In this document: positions 42,932 through 51,647 of the stretch, piece by piece
Position numbering within the stretch: position 1 is the first letter of the stretch
How the letters are laid out: each line of letters starts with the position of its first letter
Source: CALVZT01 sp964368755
GTDB lineage: Bacteria > Bacillota > Clostridia > Christensenellales > UBA1242
Direction: 5' to 3'
Assembly (NCBI GenBank): GCA_964368755.1
Contig: CAYJCR010000001.1
Coordinates: 124,001-188,000, forward strand
DNA length: 64,000 nucleotides
Position numbers and translations under genes: made by a program
The notes under the pieces: model-generated
What the model was told of the DNA's origin: nothing
What the model saw: only the letters and a program-made list of their open reading frames with translations
Databases searched by the model: none

Positions 42932-45379
42932 ATGGCAAATTTTGAATTCGCAGATAGCGTCAAGAAGGTTATCAAGTATGCTGGAGATATAGCACTCAAG
43001 ACTGGCAATCTTCAGATAGGCACAGAGCATCTGCTCTATGGTCTTACTTGTGTACAGACAAGTCTTGCATCTAAGATGCTCAAAGATGAAGGAGTAACCA
43101 AAGAGAAGCTCCTAGAACTTTTTAGTGATCAGATGAATAATATTAGCATATTCACAAATGCAGTCGAACTCACTCCAAGTAGCAAGAATATCATCTACAA
43201 CGCACAGAATATTGCAAGGCAGATTGGTCATAACTTTGTTAGTGCTGAGCATATATTGCTCGCTATGTTATATAGTGGTAGTAGTTATGCAACAAGAGTG
43301 TTGGAAGAGATATTTGAGATCAATATCGATGACTTCAGAGATAGGCTTTTTGCTGAGATCAACAAGGGCATCAATGATGAGGGTGGCGAAGAACAGGCTG
43401 ACAATGATGTGGAGAAAAGTAAGTTACCTCAAAAACTTCTTGATATGGGCTATGATGTTACTCTCAAAGCCCGCAATAAGAAGATGGACCCAATCATTGG
43501 CAGAGAGGCAGAGATAGAGCGTATCATAGAGATTCTCTGTCGTAAGACAAAGAATAACCCTATATTGATAGGAGAAGCAGGTGTTGGTAAGACAGCAGTG
43601 GTCGAAGGGCTTGCTCAAGCAATTGTTGCAGGAAGAGTACCAGAGATGCTCAAAGACAAGACTATATATAGCCTTGATATTGGCTCACTTATGGCAGGTA
43701 CCAAGTTCCGTGGCGAATTAGAACAAAGACTCAAAGAAGCTATCGAGACAATAATAGCTGACAAGAACATTATTGTATTCATTGATGAGATTCATACATT
43801 GGCGCAAGCAGGTAGCGAGAAGGGTGATGTCAACCCTGCCGATATGCTCAAGCCTTACTTAGCACGTGGAGAGTTGCAGACAATTGGAGCAACCACAACA
43901 GAAGAATATCGTAAGTTTATTGAGAAAGATAAGGCATTGGAGAGGAGATTCCAACCAATAATGGTCAATCCTCCTACTGTTGAGCAGACTATTGAGATAC
44001 TTAAAGGTCTAAGAGATAGTTATGAAGCATTCCACAAAGTCAAGATCAAGGACGAGGCAATAGTAGCCGCCGCCACATTATCAGATAGATATATAATGGA
44101 TAGGAGCTTACCAGACAAAGCTATCGATCTCATTGATGAGGCTAGTAGTAGAGCAAGAGTAAGTGGAAGTATTATTCCTGCTAGTATCAAAGAAAAGCAA
44201 GATAAGTTTGACGAACTTGAACGTAATCGCCAAGAAGCAAGTCTACAATATAATTATGAAAAAGCAGCGAAGTTCCATGCCGAAGCAACAAGGATTGTCG
44301 CAGAGATAGAAGAGGAACGAAAACGACTCAATTTAACCAAAAGCGAAGATAGTTCTTCAATCGGAGAACAAGAGATTGCTAGCGTTATATCCAAGTGGAC
44401 AGGAATCCCAGTCACGAAGATAACTGAGAGCGAGAGAGATAGATTGCTTAGACTAGAAGAAGTATTGCACAAACGTGTAATAGGACAAGACGAGGCAGTC
44501 ACTGCAGTAGCGAAGGCAATCAGACGTAGTAGAGTTGGTCTCCAAGATGGCAAACGCCCAATAGGTTCGTTCTTATTCTTGGGTCAGACTGGTGTAGGTA
44601 AGACGGAGTTATGCAAAGCCTTGGCAGAAGCAATGTTTGATAATGAGAATCTAATCATAAGACTAGATATGAGTGAGTATATGGAGAGTCATTCTGTTGC
44701 AAAACTCATTGGCTCACCTCCAGGATATGTTGGACATGATGAAGGTGGTCAATTGACCGAACAAGTAAGGAGAAAGCCATACTCTGTAATACTCTTTGAT
44801 GAGATAGAGAAGGCTCACCCAGATGTCTTCAACATACTACTACAAGTCCTTGATGACGGACGTCTTACAGATAGTCAAGGTAGAGTAGTCAACTTCAAGA
44901 ATACTATAATCATACTAACAAGTAACTGTGGTGTAAGTGAGTTGAGTGCGCGCAATTCTCTTGGATTCAGCAACGGAGGACTCAATAGCGAAAACCCTGA
45001 CTATGAACAGATGAAAGATATCATTTTGAGTAGTGTTAAAAAGAAGTTCAAACCAGAGTTCCTTAACAGAATAGATGTTATAACTATCTTCCATAGCTTG
45101 ACAAGTGAGCAACTCACAAAGATTGCAATGATAATGATCAACAATCTCAATTCAAGACTCGTAAGCCAAGGCGTAAGTATCAAGATGACAGAGGATGCAC
45201 TTGAATACATTGTGGACAAAGGCACAAGCCCTGAATACGGCGCTAGACCATTGAAGAGACTTATCCAACAAGAGATTGAAGATAAGATTGCAGAAGGTAT
45301 GCTTGATGGTACCTTGGTTGATAAAAAGATAATAATAGATGTCGAAAATAATCATCTTGTATTCAATTCTGACAATTAG
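42932..45379 (+). CDS. clpC: ClpC AAA+ unfoldase
   Basis: 815 aa. Hexameric ATPase that unfolds damaged or tagged proteins and feeds them to ClpP. Order: N-domain of two repeats (1-~145), D1 AAA+ module with GEAGVGKTA and the FIDEIHTL Walker B, a middle coiled region with a UVR-like KFDELERNRQEAS segment, D2 AAA+ module with GQTGVGKTE and LFDEIEKAHPDV, and a C-terminal domain. A hydrophobic ClpP-docking loop would lie in D2. Start ATG has AGGAGG. Regulated with ctsR by the operator upstream. McsB, the arginine kinase that marks substrates for ClpC in Bacillus, is not in this operon. Confidence 0.97.
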   Translation: MANFEFADSVKKVIKYAGDIALKTGNLQIGTEHLLYGLTCVQTSLASKMLKDEGVTKEKLLELFSDQMNNISIFTNAVELTPSSKNIIYNAQNIARQIGHNFVSAEHILLAMLYSGSSYATRVLEEIFEINIDDFRDRLFAEINKGINDEGGEEQADNDVEKSKLPQKLLDMGYDVTLKARNKKMDPIIGREAEIERIIEILCRKTKNNPILIGEAGVGKTAVVEGLAQAIVAGRVPEMLKDKTIYSLDIGSLMAGTKFRGELEQRLKEAIETIIADKNIIVFIDEIHTLAQAGSEKGDVNPADMLKPYLARGELQTIGATTTEEYRKFIEKDKALERRFQPIMVNPPTVEQTIEILKGLRDSYEAFHKVKIKDEAIVAAATLSDRYIMDRSLPDKAIDLIDEASSRARVSGSIIPASIKEKQDKFDELERNRQEASLQYNYEKAAKFHAEATRIVAEIEEERKRLNLTKSEDSSSIGEQEIASVISKWTGIPVTKITESERDRLLRLEEVLHKRVIGQDEAVTAVAKAIRRSRVGLQDGKRPIGSFLFLGQTGVGKTELCKALAEAMFDNENLIIRLDMSEYMESHSVAKLIGSPPGYVGHDEGGQLTEQVRRKPYSVILFDEIEKAHPDVFNILLQVLDDGRLTDSQGRVVNFKNTIIILTSNCGVSELSARNSLGFSNGGLNSENPDYEQMKDIILSSVKKKFKPEFLNRIDVITIFHSLTSEQLTKIAMIMINNLNSRLVSQGVSIKMTEDALEYIVDKGTSPEYGARPLKRLIQQEIEDKIAEGMLDGTLVDKKIIIDVENNHLVFNSDN

Positions 45380-45390
45380 GGCAAAAAGGT

Positions 45391-45419
45391 TTGATTATAC
45401 ATCGCTATTTTGATATAAT
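45391..45419 (+). promoter_or_regulatory. Promoter of hpf
   Basis: TTGATT (45391-45396), 17-base spacer, TATAAT (45414-45419); the transcript would start near 45426, giving an ~80-base leader. Confidence 0.75.
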
Positions 45420-45425
45420 GAAAGT

Positions 45426-45507
45426 GGGCAAAGGAGTTCAACCTTAGTTGTGATGGCCCAGAGAAGGGCATAGCACTCCTTGGTCTAATGAAATCATGGA
45501 GGGGAAT
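45426..45507 (+). promoter_or_regulatory. Structured 5' leader of hpf, possible three-way junction
   Basis: AAGGAGT (45431-45437) pairs with ACTCCTT (45475-45481). Between them two hairpins can form: CAAC-CTTA-GTTG and ATGGCCC-AGAGAA-GGGCAT (one bulge). The real ribosome binding site GGAGGGG lies just outside the closing stem. The motif may be a cis-regulator of hpf; I cannot assign it to a named RNA class. Confidence 0.5.
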
Positions 45508-46041
45508 ATGAAAATTGAAATTACATCAAAGAACTATGACATCAGTCAGAACCTAAAGGACATTATTGAGAAGAAAGTCAAGAAGCTTGACAAATACTTC
45601 ACTGATACTGCTTCCGTCAAGGTCAACTGCAGGAAAGAAAATAACCTCTGCAAACTCGAGCTTAATGTAAGAAGCAAAGGACTATTCTATCGTGCAGAAG
45701 TCACAGGCGACAACATGTATGAGAATATTGACTTGGCTCTACCAAAGGTTGAGAAACAAATAGTCAAATATGGTGAGAAATTCACTCAGAGCTTTAGACG
45801 TGGGGCTCTCGCAAGCAAGGATTATCTATTCTTAGATGAGTTCAAAGAAGATAAGAAGAAGGATACTATTGTCAAACGTAAGACATATGAACTTGAGCCA
45901 ATCTCAGTTGAAGATGCACAGATGTTCCTAGACAATATCGACAATACATTCTATGTGTTCCTCAATCAAGAGACAAATATGGTCAATGTCATATATAAGA
46001 GACTTGATGGTGGATATGGCCTTATCGAGACAGTTTATTAG
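45508..46041 (+). CDS. hpf: Ribosome hibernation promoting factor, long form
   Basis: 177 aa. Binds the 30S decoding centre in stationary phase and, in its long form, dimerises ribosomes into 100S particles. The N-terminal S30AE domain (~1-100: MKIEITSKNYDISQNLKDII..KKLDKYF) is followed by a linker and the C-terminal dimerisation domain (~125-177: EPISVEDAQMFLDNIDNTFYVFLNQE, then GLIE). GGAGGGG precedes the ATG; four codons upstream in frame are rejected. Expressed from its own sigma-A-type promoter and a structured leader. Confidence 0.96.
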   Translation: MKIEITSKNYDISQNLKDIIEKKVKKLDKYFTDTASVKVNCRKENNLCKLELNVRSKGLFYRAEVTGDNMYENIDLALPKVEKQIVKYGEKFTQSFRRGALASKDYLFLDEFKEDKKKDTIVKRKTYELEPISVEDAQMFLDNIDNTFYVFLNQETNMVNVIYKRLDGGYGLIETVY

Positions 46042-46050
46042 AATAATATT

Positions 46051-46084
46051 AAGACAGGGTATAATAGCCTTGTCTTTTTTTTTG
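46051..46084 (+). terminator. Terminator of hpf
   Basis: AAGACAGG pairs with CCTTGTCTT with one bulged T, 9-base loop, long T tract. Confidence 0.8.
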
Positions 46085-46102
46085 TGTCATTAGTTAAACA
46101 AA

Positions 46103-46128
46103 AAGAACAGTTGATACCAACTGTTCTT
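46103..46128 (-). terminator. Terminator of kbl
   Basis: AAGAACAGTTG/CAACTGTTCTT perfect 11-bp stem, loop ATAC; the reverse strand continues into TT-rich sequence. Confidence 0.85.
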
Positions 46129-46143
46129 CTTTAACTATAATTA

Positions 46144-47331
46144 TTACTTTGTAAGTAAGCCTAGGTCTTTCATTACTCCAGCGATGATATCTGTTGCTCT
46201 ATCTATCTGTTCGTTGGTAAGAGTAGCCATATAACTTGTTCTTATAATTGATCCACCCTCTGGTGCTGCTGGGGCAACAACTGGGTTGACATATACGCCA
46301 CGTTCAAATAGCATCATACAAGCACGGAATGTATTCTCATCGGTATATGTATTGATCGGAATGATAGGCGCTTGGCTATCACGGATATCAACATGCTTAG
46401 CTTTGAGACATTTCCTTGCATAATCTGCTATCTCTTGAAGTCTACGTACTCTACTTGGGTCTTCTTCTAAGATATGTAGGGCAGTAAGAGCACATTGTGC
46501 ACTTGCAGGGGTAATAGATGCACAGAAGATGAATGGACGAGATACGTGTCTAACATAATCTACTACATCTTTGCTTGCTGCCATATAACCACCAAGGCTT
46601 GCAAGACTCTTGGAGAATGTACCCATAACAATATCTACATCTTTCTCAAGACCAAAATGCTCTGCAGTGCCTCTGCCATGAGCACCGAATACTCCGAAGC
46701 CATGTGCGTCGTCAACCAATATTCTCGCACCATATTTCTTAGCAAGTTTGACTATCTCAGGAAGTTTGCAAAGGTCTCCACCCATGCTAAATACACCATC
46801 AGTTGCGATAAGTATACCTTTGTCTTGTGGTATTGACTTAAGTTGTGCTTCTAGGTCTTGCATATCGCTATGATTGTATCTAAGCATTTTGGCGTAGCTT
46901 AACTTACAGCCATCATATATACTTGCATGGTTCTCTTTGTCGCATACGACATAGTCATTCCTTCCAGCAATAGCGCTGATGATACCCAAGTTGGATTGGA
47001 ATCCAGTACTGAATGTCATAACTGCTTCTTTATGAAGGAAGCTTGCCAATTCTTTCTCAAGTTGTACATGAAGGTCAAGTGTTCCATTAAGAAATCTAGA
47101 TCCAGAGCATCCACTACCATATTTTTGCAAAGCTTTAACGCCTTCTTCTATAATACGTGGATGAGAAGTAAGTCCAAGATAGTTGTTGGAGCCTAGCATT
47201 ATCTCAGAAGTGCCATCCATAACAACCTCTGTGTCTTGTTTTGTGTTAAGAGTATGAAAGTATGGATACAATCCTGCTGCTTTGATATCTTTGACAACTG
47301 TATAATCGTTACATTTCTTAAAAATGTCCAT
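46144..47331 (-). CDS. kbl: Glycine C-acetyltransferase / 2-amino-3-ketobutyrate CoA ligase family
   Basis: 395 aa PLP enzyme of the alpha-oxoamine synthase family. It shows FHTLNTKQDTEV, NNYLGLTSHPRI, SGSRFLNGTLDLH, the PLP aspartate in VDDAHGFGVFG and the PLP-lysine in TFSKSLASLGGY. KBL cleaves 2-amino-3-ketobutyrate with CoA to glycine and acetyl-CoA (threonine degradation); 8-amino-7-oxononanoate synthase and serine palmitoyltransferase share the fold. The KBL-like N-terminus and lack of biotin genes favour KBL, but its partner threonine dehydrogenase (tdh) is not adjacent, so an AONS role is possible. GGAGG precedes the ATG at 47331. Monocistronic. Confidence 0.82.
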   Translation of the reverse strand: MDIFKKCNDYTVVKDIKAAGLYPYFHTLNTKQDTEVVMDGTSEIMLGSNNYLGLTSHPRIIEEGVKALQKYGSGCSGSRFLNGTLDLHVQLEKELASFLHKEAVMTFSTGFQSNLGIISAIAGRNDYVVCDKENHASIYDGCKLSYAKMLRYNHSDMQDLEAQLKSIPQDKGILIATDGVFSMGGDLCKLPEIVKLAKKYGARILVDDAHGFGVFGAHGRGTAEHFGLEKDVDIVMGTFSKSLASLGGYMAASKDVVDYVRHVSRPFIFCASITPASAQCALTALHILEEDPSRVRRLQEIADYARKCLKAKHVDIRDSQAPIIPINTYTDENTFRACMMLFERGVYVNPVVAPAAPEGGSIIRTSYMATLTNEQIDRATDIIAGVMKDLGLLTK

Positions 47332-47511
47332 TGTGTCCTCCAAATTATTATTAAAATTGTAGTTTATTAAAAAATTACATTACAAATATACCATAATAAA
47401 AAAAATAAGTCATTAAAATGTGGCTTATATGCTTTTGTTTTTTTTCAAAAAAGTGTAAGATAATAATATATCAATACTGGCAAGGGATACTTTGCCATCA
47501 TAGGAGAACGT

Positions 47512-48183
47512 ATGATTGTATTTAAGAATGTGTATCTCAAGTACACCAAAGAATACTATGCGCTATTCGATATCAGCTTCGAGATAGAGAAAGGTGAGAC
47601 AGTTGCTTTGCTTGGTGAGAAAGATAGTGGCAAGAGCAGCATACTTAGACTTATAGCAGGGCTTGAGCCTGTGACAAAGGGTGAGATATATGTTAAGGAT
47701 ATCCCTATTAAGAAAGTAGATTATAGAACAGACTTGTCATTGGGTTATATACCATACAAAGGTAACTTCTTGAACAAGAAGACTGTATATGATAATCTTA
47801 AGTATGTGCTTAAGATACGCAAAGTCAATGCTGCAGAACAAGAGTCACTTATCAATCAAGTGCTTATCGACCTCAAGCTTGAAGGATTGAGAGATACGGT
47901 TATTAACAAGTTGAGTTTGTATGAGAAGTATCTTGTATCTATTGCAAGATTATCTTTGAGAAAACTTGATGTTGTAATGATAGACAATATTTTTGAAGAG
48001 TTGGCTCCAGCCGAGAGCAAGAAGATTGTATCACTACTTAAGAAGTATTTTGGCAAAACAACATTTATTGTCGCAACCAAAAGTCGAGATATCGCTAATA
48101 GCTTAGCAAAAAGAATCATCAACCTAGAGTTTGGTGCTATAACAAAAGAGGAAGATAATGGGAAGAAAAAAGTTAGTTTGTGA
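47512..48183 (+). CDS. ABC-type ATPase-like protein lacking key catalytic residues
   Basis: 223 aa with the overall size and order of an ABC ATPase. The P-loop GEKDSGKSS keeps GxxxxGK[S/T], but the Q-loop glutamine is replaced (GYIPYKG), the LSGGQ signature reads LSLYE, the Walker B aspartate is present (VVMID) but the catalytic Glu after it is Asn (MIDNIF), and the switch His is Lys (FIVATKS). It may bind ATP but should not hydrolyse it as a transporter motor. There is no permease gene nearby. The next gene, a PucR-type HTH protein, overlaps it by 26 bases, so a regulatory pair is likelier than a transporter. TAGGAG precedes the ATG. Confidence 0.85.
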   Translation: MIVFKNVYLKYTKEYYALFDISFEIEKGETVALLGEKDSGKSSILRLIAGLEPVTKGEIYVKDIPIKKVDYRTDLSLGYIPYKGNFLNKKTVYDNLKYVLKIRKVNAAEQESLINQVLIDLKLEGLRDTVINKLSLYEKYLVSIARLSLRKLDVVMIDNIFEELAPAESKKIVSLLKKYFGKTTFIVATKSRDIANSLAKRIINLEFGAITKEEDNGKKKVSL

Positions 48184-48535
48184 TCTTAATTTTGATGAAG
48201 AAAAGACTCTTAAAGAGAAGATTGTGTCAATGTTCAATACCCCAAATCTTATCAATTGCTTCAATGATGAACACTATCTTCCATATAGTGAAGTATTTGA
48301 GCATCCCAACGTTAAGATGTTCTTCAAAGATGAAGAGTTGCTAGATACTATCAAATGTTTTTTTGATAATGACCTCAATATCACCAAGACTTCTCAGAAG
48401 TTATTCCTTCATAGGAATACGCTTGCTTATAGGATTGACAAGATCAAGAAACTTTTGGGTATTGATATCAACAACTTCTCTGATGCAATATTGCTCAGCA
48501 ACTTTATTTATATCAACGAAGTAGTTAATAGTTAG
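48158..48535 (+). CDS. Stand-alone PucR/CdaR-type helix-turn-helix protein
   Basis: 125 aa. The C-terminal ~60 residues match the PucR/CdaR C-terminal HTH: LLDTIKCFFDNDLNITKTS, then LFLHRNTLAYRIDKIKKLLG and a DAILLSNF helix. In PucR and CdaR this domain sits behind a large sensor region, absent here; residues 1-60 are short and charged without recognised domain. GAGGAAG lies before the ATG, inside the end of the ABC-like gene, so translation is coupled. Its 3' end overlaps the stop of a reverse-strand gene by 4 bp. Likely a DNA-binding regulator working with the pseudo-ATPase. Confidence 0.82.
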   Translation: MGRKKLVCDLNFDEEKTLKEKIVSMFNTPNLINCFNDEHYLPYSEVFEHPNVKMFFKDEELLDTIKCFFDNDLNITKTSQKLFLHRNTLAYRIDKIKKLLGIDINNFSDAILLSNFIYINEVVNS

Positions 48536-48903
48536 AACTTATACTCATTGGCTTTGACAAAGTTCGTAGTGAGTTTTGCAGGTGGTGCATCCGCCTGCTT
48601 TTTTTTGTTGCCAAATATTGAACTGAGTATATTGGCACCGTTGCCCTTGGTAAGCCCTCCGAGTAACTCTCCAAGCTGATTGTTGCCTCCAAGCATAGAC
48701 AATATACTACTTGTATCTTTTGATCCACCCATAAGAGCGGGGAGTAGACTAGCAAGAGGACTACTATTGCCACCTAGCATAGATAGCAAGTTGTTGATGT
48801 CGAATGTTGGACTTGCTGGTGCAGGCTCACTACTAGGGGGAGATTTGGGACCTAAGAAGTCACTAGGATATGATAGCGTAGCGGAGTTGTATGTATTATT
48901 CAT
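48532..48903 (-). CDS. Gly/Leu/Ser-rich repeat protein, function unknown
   Basis: 123 aa, not recognised. A Pro/Ser-rich N-terminus is followed by repeats of a short motif: NLLSMLGG, LLPALMGG, SILSMLGG and LGELLGGL, between ~45 and ~90, then a Lys-rich region (FGNKKKQ) and a basic end. The motif spacing suggests amphipathic short helices rather than membrane spans. AAAGGAA lies six bases before the ATG at 48903; an 11-codon longer reading lacks a site. It is convergent with the HTH gene and divergent from the 93-aa gene and subtilisin. Confidence 0.65.
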   Translation of the reverse strand: MNNTYNSATLSYPSDFLGPKSPPSSEPAPASPTFDINNLLSMLGGNSSPLASLLPALMGGSKDTSSILSMLGGNNQLGELLGGLTKGNGANILSSIFGNKKKQADAPPAKLTTNFVKANEYKF

Positions 48904-48999
48904 ATTGTTCCTTTTTTGAATCAAGATATGTTTCACTTATAACTAATATATGAGCATATAATACTCAAAAGTTAACAAATAACTTCAAAGGGAGCATAT

Positions 49000-49281
49000 A
49001 TGATAGACAATTTATTCGATTATGGTCAAGAGAAGATTGATCGAAACGATACTGTAGCTACTGAACCAAGCAAGGAACAATTGCTCAATACATACAACAA
49101 ATACAAGGGCTTGAATCAAGATGAATTGATGCAAGAACTCAAGCGTGTAACTAAGGAAAAAAAACAAAGTGGAACACTCAATAATAGTATGATCAATGAT
49201 ATGGCAAAAAAAATAAAGTCAGTATTGACTCCCGAACAACAAAAAAAACTTGATGAGGTGTTAAAAAACATTGATGACTAG
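49000..49281 (+). CDS. Small helical protein of unknown function, coupled to subtilisin
   Basis: 93 aa, hydrophilic, Lys/Asn/Gln-rich, predicted largely helical (LLNTYNKYKGLNQDELMQEL, then PEQQKKLDEVLKNI). No signal peptide, membrane segment or recognised domain. GGGAG lies seven bases before the ATG. Its stop codon lies beyond the start of the S8 protease gene (8-bp overlap), so the two are translationally coupled. It could be a substrate, inhibitor or chaperone of the protease; that is only inference from coupling. Confidence 0.7.
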   Translation: MIDNLFDYGQEKIDRNDTVATEPSKEQLLNTYNKYKGLNQDELMQELKRVTKEKKQSGTLNNSMINDMAKKIKSVLTPEQQKKLDEVLKNIDD

Positions 49282-50413
49282 ATATCTGCAAAAAATCGAT
49301 AATAGCCTTCTCGAAAGAGTTTCTATGCAAGGCTTGAATAAGCATGAATGTATTGTATATGCCAATGACTATTTGCTTGCCAGCCGTATACTCAATACAG
49401 ACGGAATTGAGGTTGCTAAGATACCATTTATCAATGCGTTTGCTGTCAAGTTGAGTAGCAAACAATTGTTGCATTATGCTAAGGACAATGCAGTCAAATA
49501 TATTACACGCCAAAGCAAAGTATTCGCACAGATTGATGTGTCAAAGAAGATTGTTGGAGCAAGTAAGTTCTATCATAATGGGGATTATGGTCAAGAAGTA
49601 TGTGTGGCTATCATAGACACAGGTATAGATGAACATATAGACTTTGTTACGCCTCACAATAGGATTGTTAAATTCGTAGATATCATCAACGACAAAGAGT
49701 CCCCATATGATGATAACGGACATGGGACTTTTGTAGCATCTGTTCTTGCTGGCTCTGGTATAAGTAGTGGAAAAAGATATAGCGGAATAGCACCTAAGTC
49801 TAAGATCATCTCGATTAAGGCTCTAGAGAGTAATGGCGAGACAGGGGTTGTCAATATACTCAAAGCGATGCAGTGGGTGTATGACAATCGTATCAAGTAT
49901 AATATACGGGTTGTATGTATGAGTTTCGGTAGTACACCTTTGGACAAAAAAGACCCCCTTGCCATAGGCGTAGAGGTCTTGTGGAATAGTGGGGTAGTTG
50001 TAGTCGCTGCGGCAGGCAATAGTGGGCCGGAGAGAGAATCCATCAAGTCTCCTGGGGTGAGCCCCAAGATAATAACAGTTGGTGGTCTCAAAGATAATAG
50101 AAATGATGTGAAGTATAATGCACACAACTTCGAAGTGGCAAAGTTTTCTTCACGTGGACCTGTTAGATATCTTTATAAGCCAGATTGTATAGCTCCAGCC
50201 GTTGATATATGTGGTGCAAAATGTGGCGGCGGATATTGCAAGATGAGTGGTACGTCAGTCGCTACACCAATAGTGGCTGGTATTGTTGCGCTTTTGATAA
50301 GTGCAAATCCTCTTATAAGTCCAGACCAAGTCAAAGTAAGGCTACTTGGCAATTGCACTCCAATTGTCGGTGATAGGAATGTTGAAGGCTTTGGATATAT
50401 AGAGCTTATATAA
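49274..50413 (+). CDS. Subtilisin-like serine protease (S8), probably intracellular
   Basis: 379 aa. Catalytic triad: Asp in VAIIDTGID (~115), His in DNGHGTFVAS (~150) and Ser in GTSVATPIVAG (~329), with the oxyanion Asn in AAAGNSGPE. The N-terminal ~90 residues resemble an I9-type propeptide/chaperone region (AVKLSSKQLLHYAKDNAVKYI), but there is no signal peptide, so it is more like intracellular AprX-type or spore-related subtilases than a secreted one. The ATG at 49274 is preferred over a TTG one codon earlier. Coupled to the small helical protein before it; abuts the reverse-strand cysteine desulfurase. Confidence 0.92.
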   Translation: MTRYLQKIDNSLLERVSMQGLNKHECIVYANDYLLASRILNTDGIEVAKIPFINAFAVKLSSKQLLHYAKDNAVKYITRQSKVFAQIDVSKKIVGASKFYHNGDYGQEVCVAIIDTGIDEHIDFVTPHNRIVKFVDIINDKESPYDDNGHGTFVASVLAGSGISSGKRYSGIAPKSKIISIKALESNGETGVVNILKAMQWVYDNRIKYNIRVVCMSFGSTPLDKKDPLAIGVEVLWNSGVVVVAAAGNSGPERESIKSPGVSPKIITVGGLKDNRNDVKYNAHNFEVAKFSSRGPVRYLYKPDCIAPAVDICGAKCGGGYCKMSGTSVATPIVAGIVALLISANPLISPDQVKVRLLGNCTPIVGDRNVEGFGYIELI

Positions 50414-51535
50414 CTATCTATTTGGCAGAGATTTGACAATGGCGATAAGTTTATCAATCTGCCTTACTGAGTTGCGACTGGACATACTCACTCTAACTGC
50501 ACCTGTTGACAATGTGCCTAGGTGTTTGTGAGCAAGAGGTGCACAATGAAGGCCTGCTCTAACGCAAATGTTATTTTTGTCAAGAATATCTGCAATCTCA
50601 ACTGAGTCGTAGCGTTGTTTGTTAAATAGCACAACTCCATACTTACTATCATTGTCAGTATAGATTGTAATGTCGTTAAGTTCGCTAAGCTTAGCAATAA
50701 GGTATTGGGTTAAGTAAGCGAGCTTTTGATTATGCTTTTGGCGATTTTTTAGGACATACATAGCCCCCTGTCTGAGTGCTGCAATTGCTGGAGTTGGAAG
50801 GGTGCCACTTTCGTACTTCTCGGGTAGATATGCTGGCTGAGTTAGTTCGATAGAGTTCGTCCCAGTACCTCCGTATACAAGTGGAGATAGTTGTACGCCT
50901 TCGCCTATCGCAAGACCTCCGATATTCTGTGGAGCAAGTAGCCCTTTGTGACCGGCAAAGGCATACATATGGACATTTTCTTTGGTTATATCAATATCTA
51001 TATGTCCGCAAGCTTGAGCGCCATCTACTAGCAACTTAATGCCTTTTTTGTTACATAGTTTTGCGATGTCAGATATGTCATTTTTGTTGCCAGTAACATT
51101 GCTGATATGATTGACTATCACTAGATAAGTATTGGATCTAATTGACCTCTCTATATCACTACTTGTTATATGAGAACTGTTGCGTGGATAGACAACGGTA
51201 TAATCAATGATGCCCTTACTTTTGAGCATCTCGACTGGTCTTAATACGGAGTTGTGTTCAAAGCAAGATACTACTATATGCCCATCACTTTTGGCACTAC
51301 CTTGTATAGCTAGATTGAGTGCCTCCGTACAACTCGGGCAGAATATAACATTTTCTTCCTTTGCTCCGAACATCTCAGCTAGTGTTAGCCGAGATTTGAA
51401 TACTTCCATAGCCGCTTTTTGGCTAGACTTATGACCACTTCTGCCGGGGTTGGAAGAACAAAAGTATCTATTATATGCACGTCTAACACTCCTTGGCTTA
51501 TAGTAGCTAGTCGCTGCGTTGTCAAAATATATCAT
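50414..51535 (-). CDS. Cysteine desulfurase family aminotransferase class V
   Basis: 373 aa PLP enzyme. It carries the N-terminal MIYFDNAATSYYKP, the PLP lysine in FAGHKGLLAPQNIGG, the substrate-histidine region and the catalytic-cysteine loop RAGLHCAPLAHKHLGT; the last is typical of the clostridial cysteine desulfurase family often found with DUF3343 proteins, rather than IscS or SufS. It would take sulfur (or selenium) from cysteine onto the active-site cysteine for Fe-S or other sulfur transfer. The DUF3343 gene is immediately divergent, supporting a shared pathway. Monocistronic and back to back with the subtilisin stop. Confidence 0.9.
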   Translation of the reverse strand: MIYFDNAATSYYKPRSVRRAYNRYFCSSNPGRSGHKSSQKAAMEVFKSRLTLAEMFGAKEENVIFCPSCTEALNLAIQGSAKSDGHIVVSCFEHNSVLRPVEMLKSKGIIDYTVVYPRNSSHITSSDIERSIRSNTYLVIVNHISNVTGNKNDISDIAKLCNKKGIKLLVDGAQACGHIDIDITKENVHMYAFAGHKGLLAPQNIGGLAIGEGVQLSPLVYGGTGTNSIELTQPAYLPEKYESGTLPTPAIAALRQGAMYVLKNRQKHNQKLAYLTQYLIAKLSELNDITIYTDNDSKYGVVLFNKQRYDSVEIADILDKNNICVRAGLHCAPLAHKHLGTLSTGAVRVSMSSRNSVRQIDKLIAIVKSLPNR

Positions 51536-51647
51536 AGCTTATTCCTTTTTTTCACAATACAATTGTTTTACTAATACAATGTAATAGAAGTTCATTTATG
51601 TAATTCTATGTTTACGCAAGATTTTTTGTGAAATAAGAAGGAAAAAT

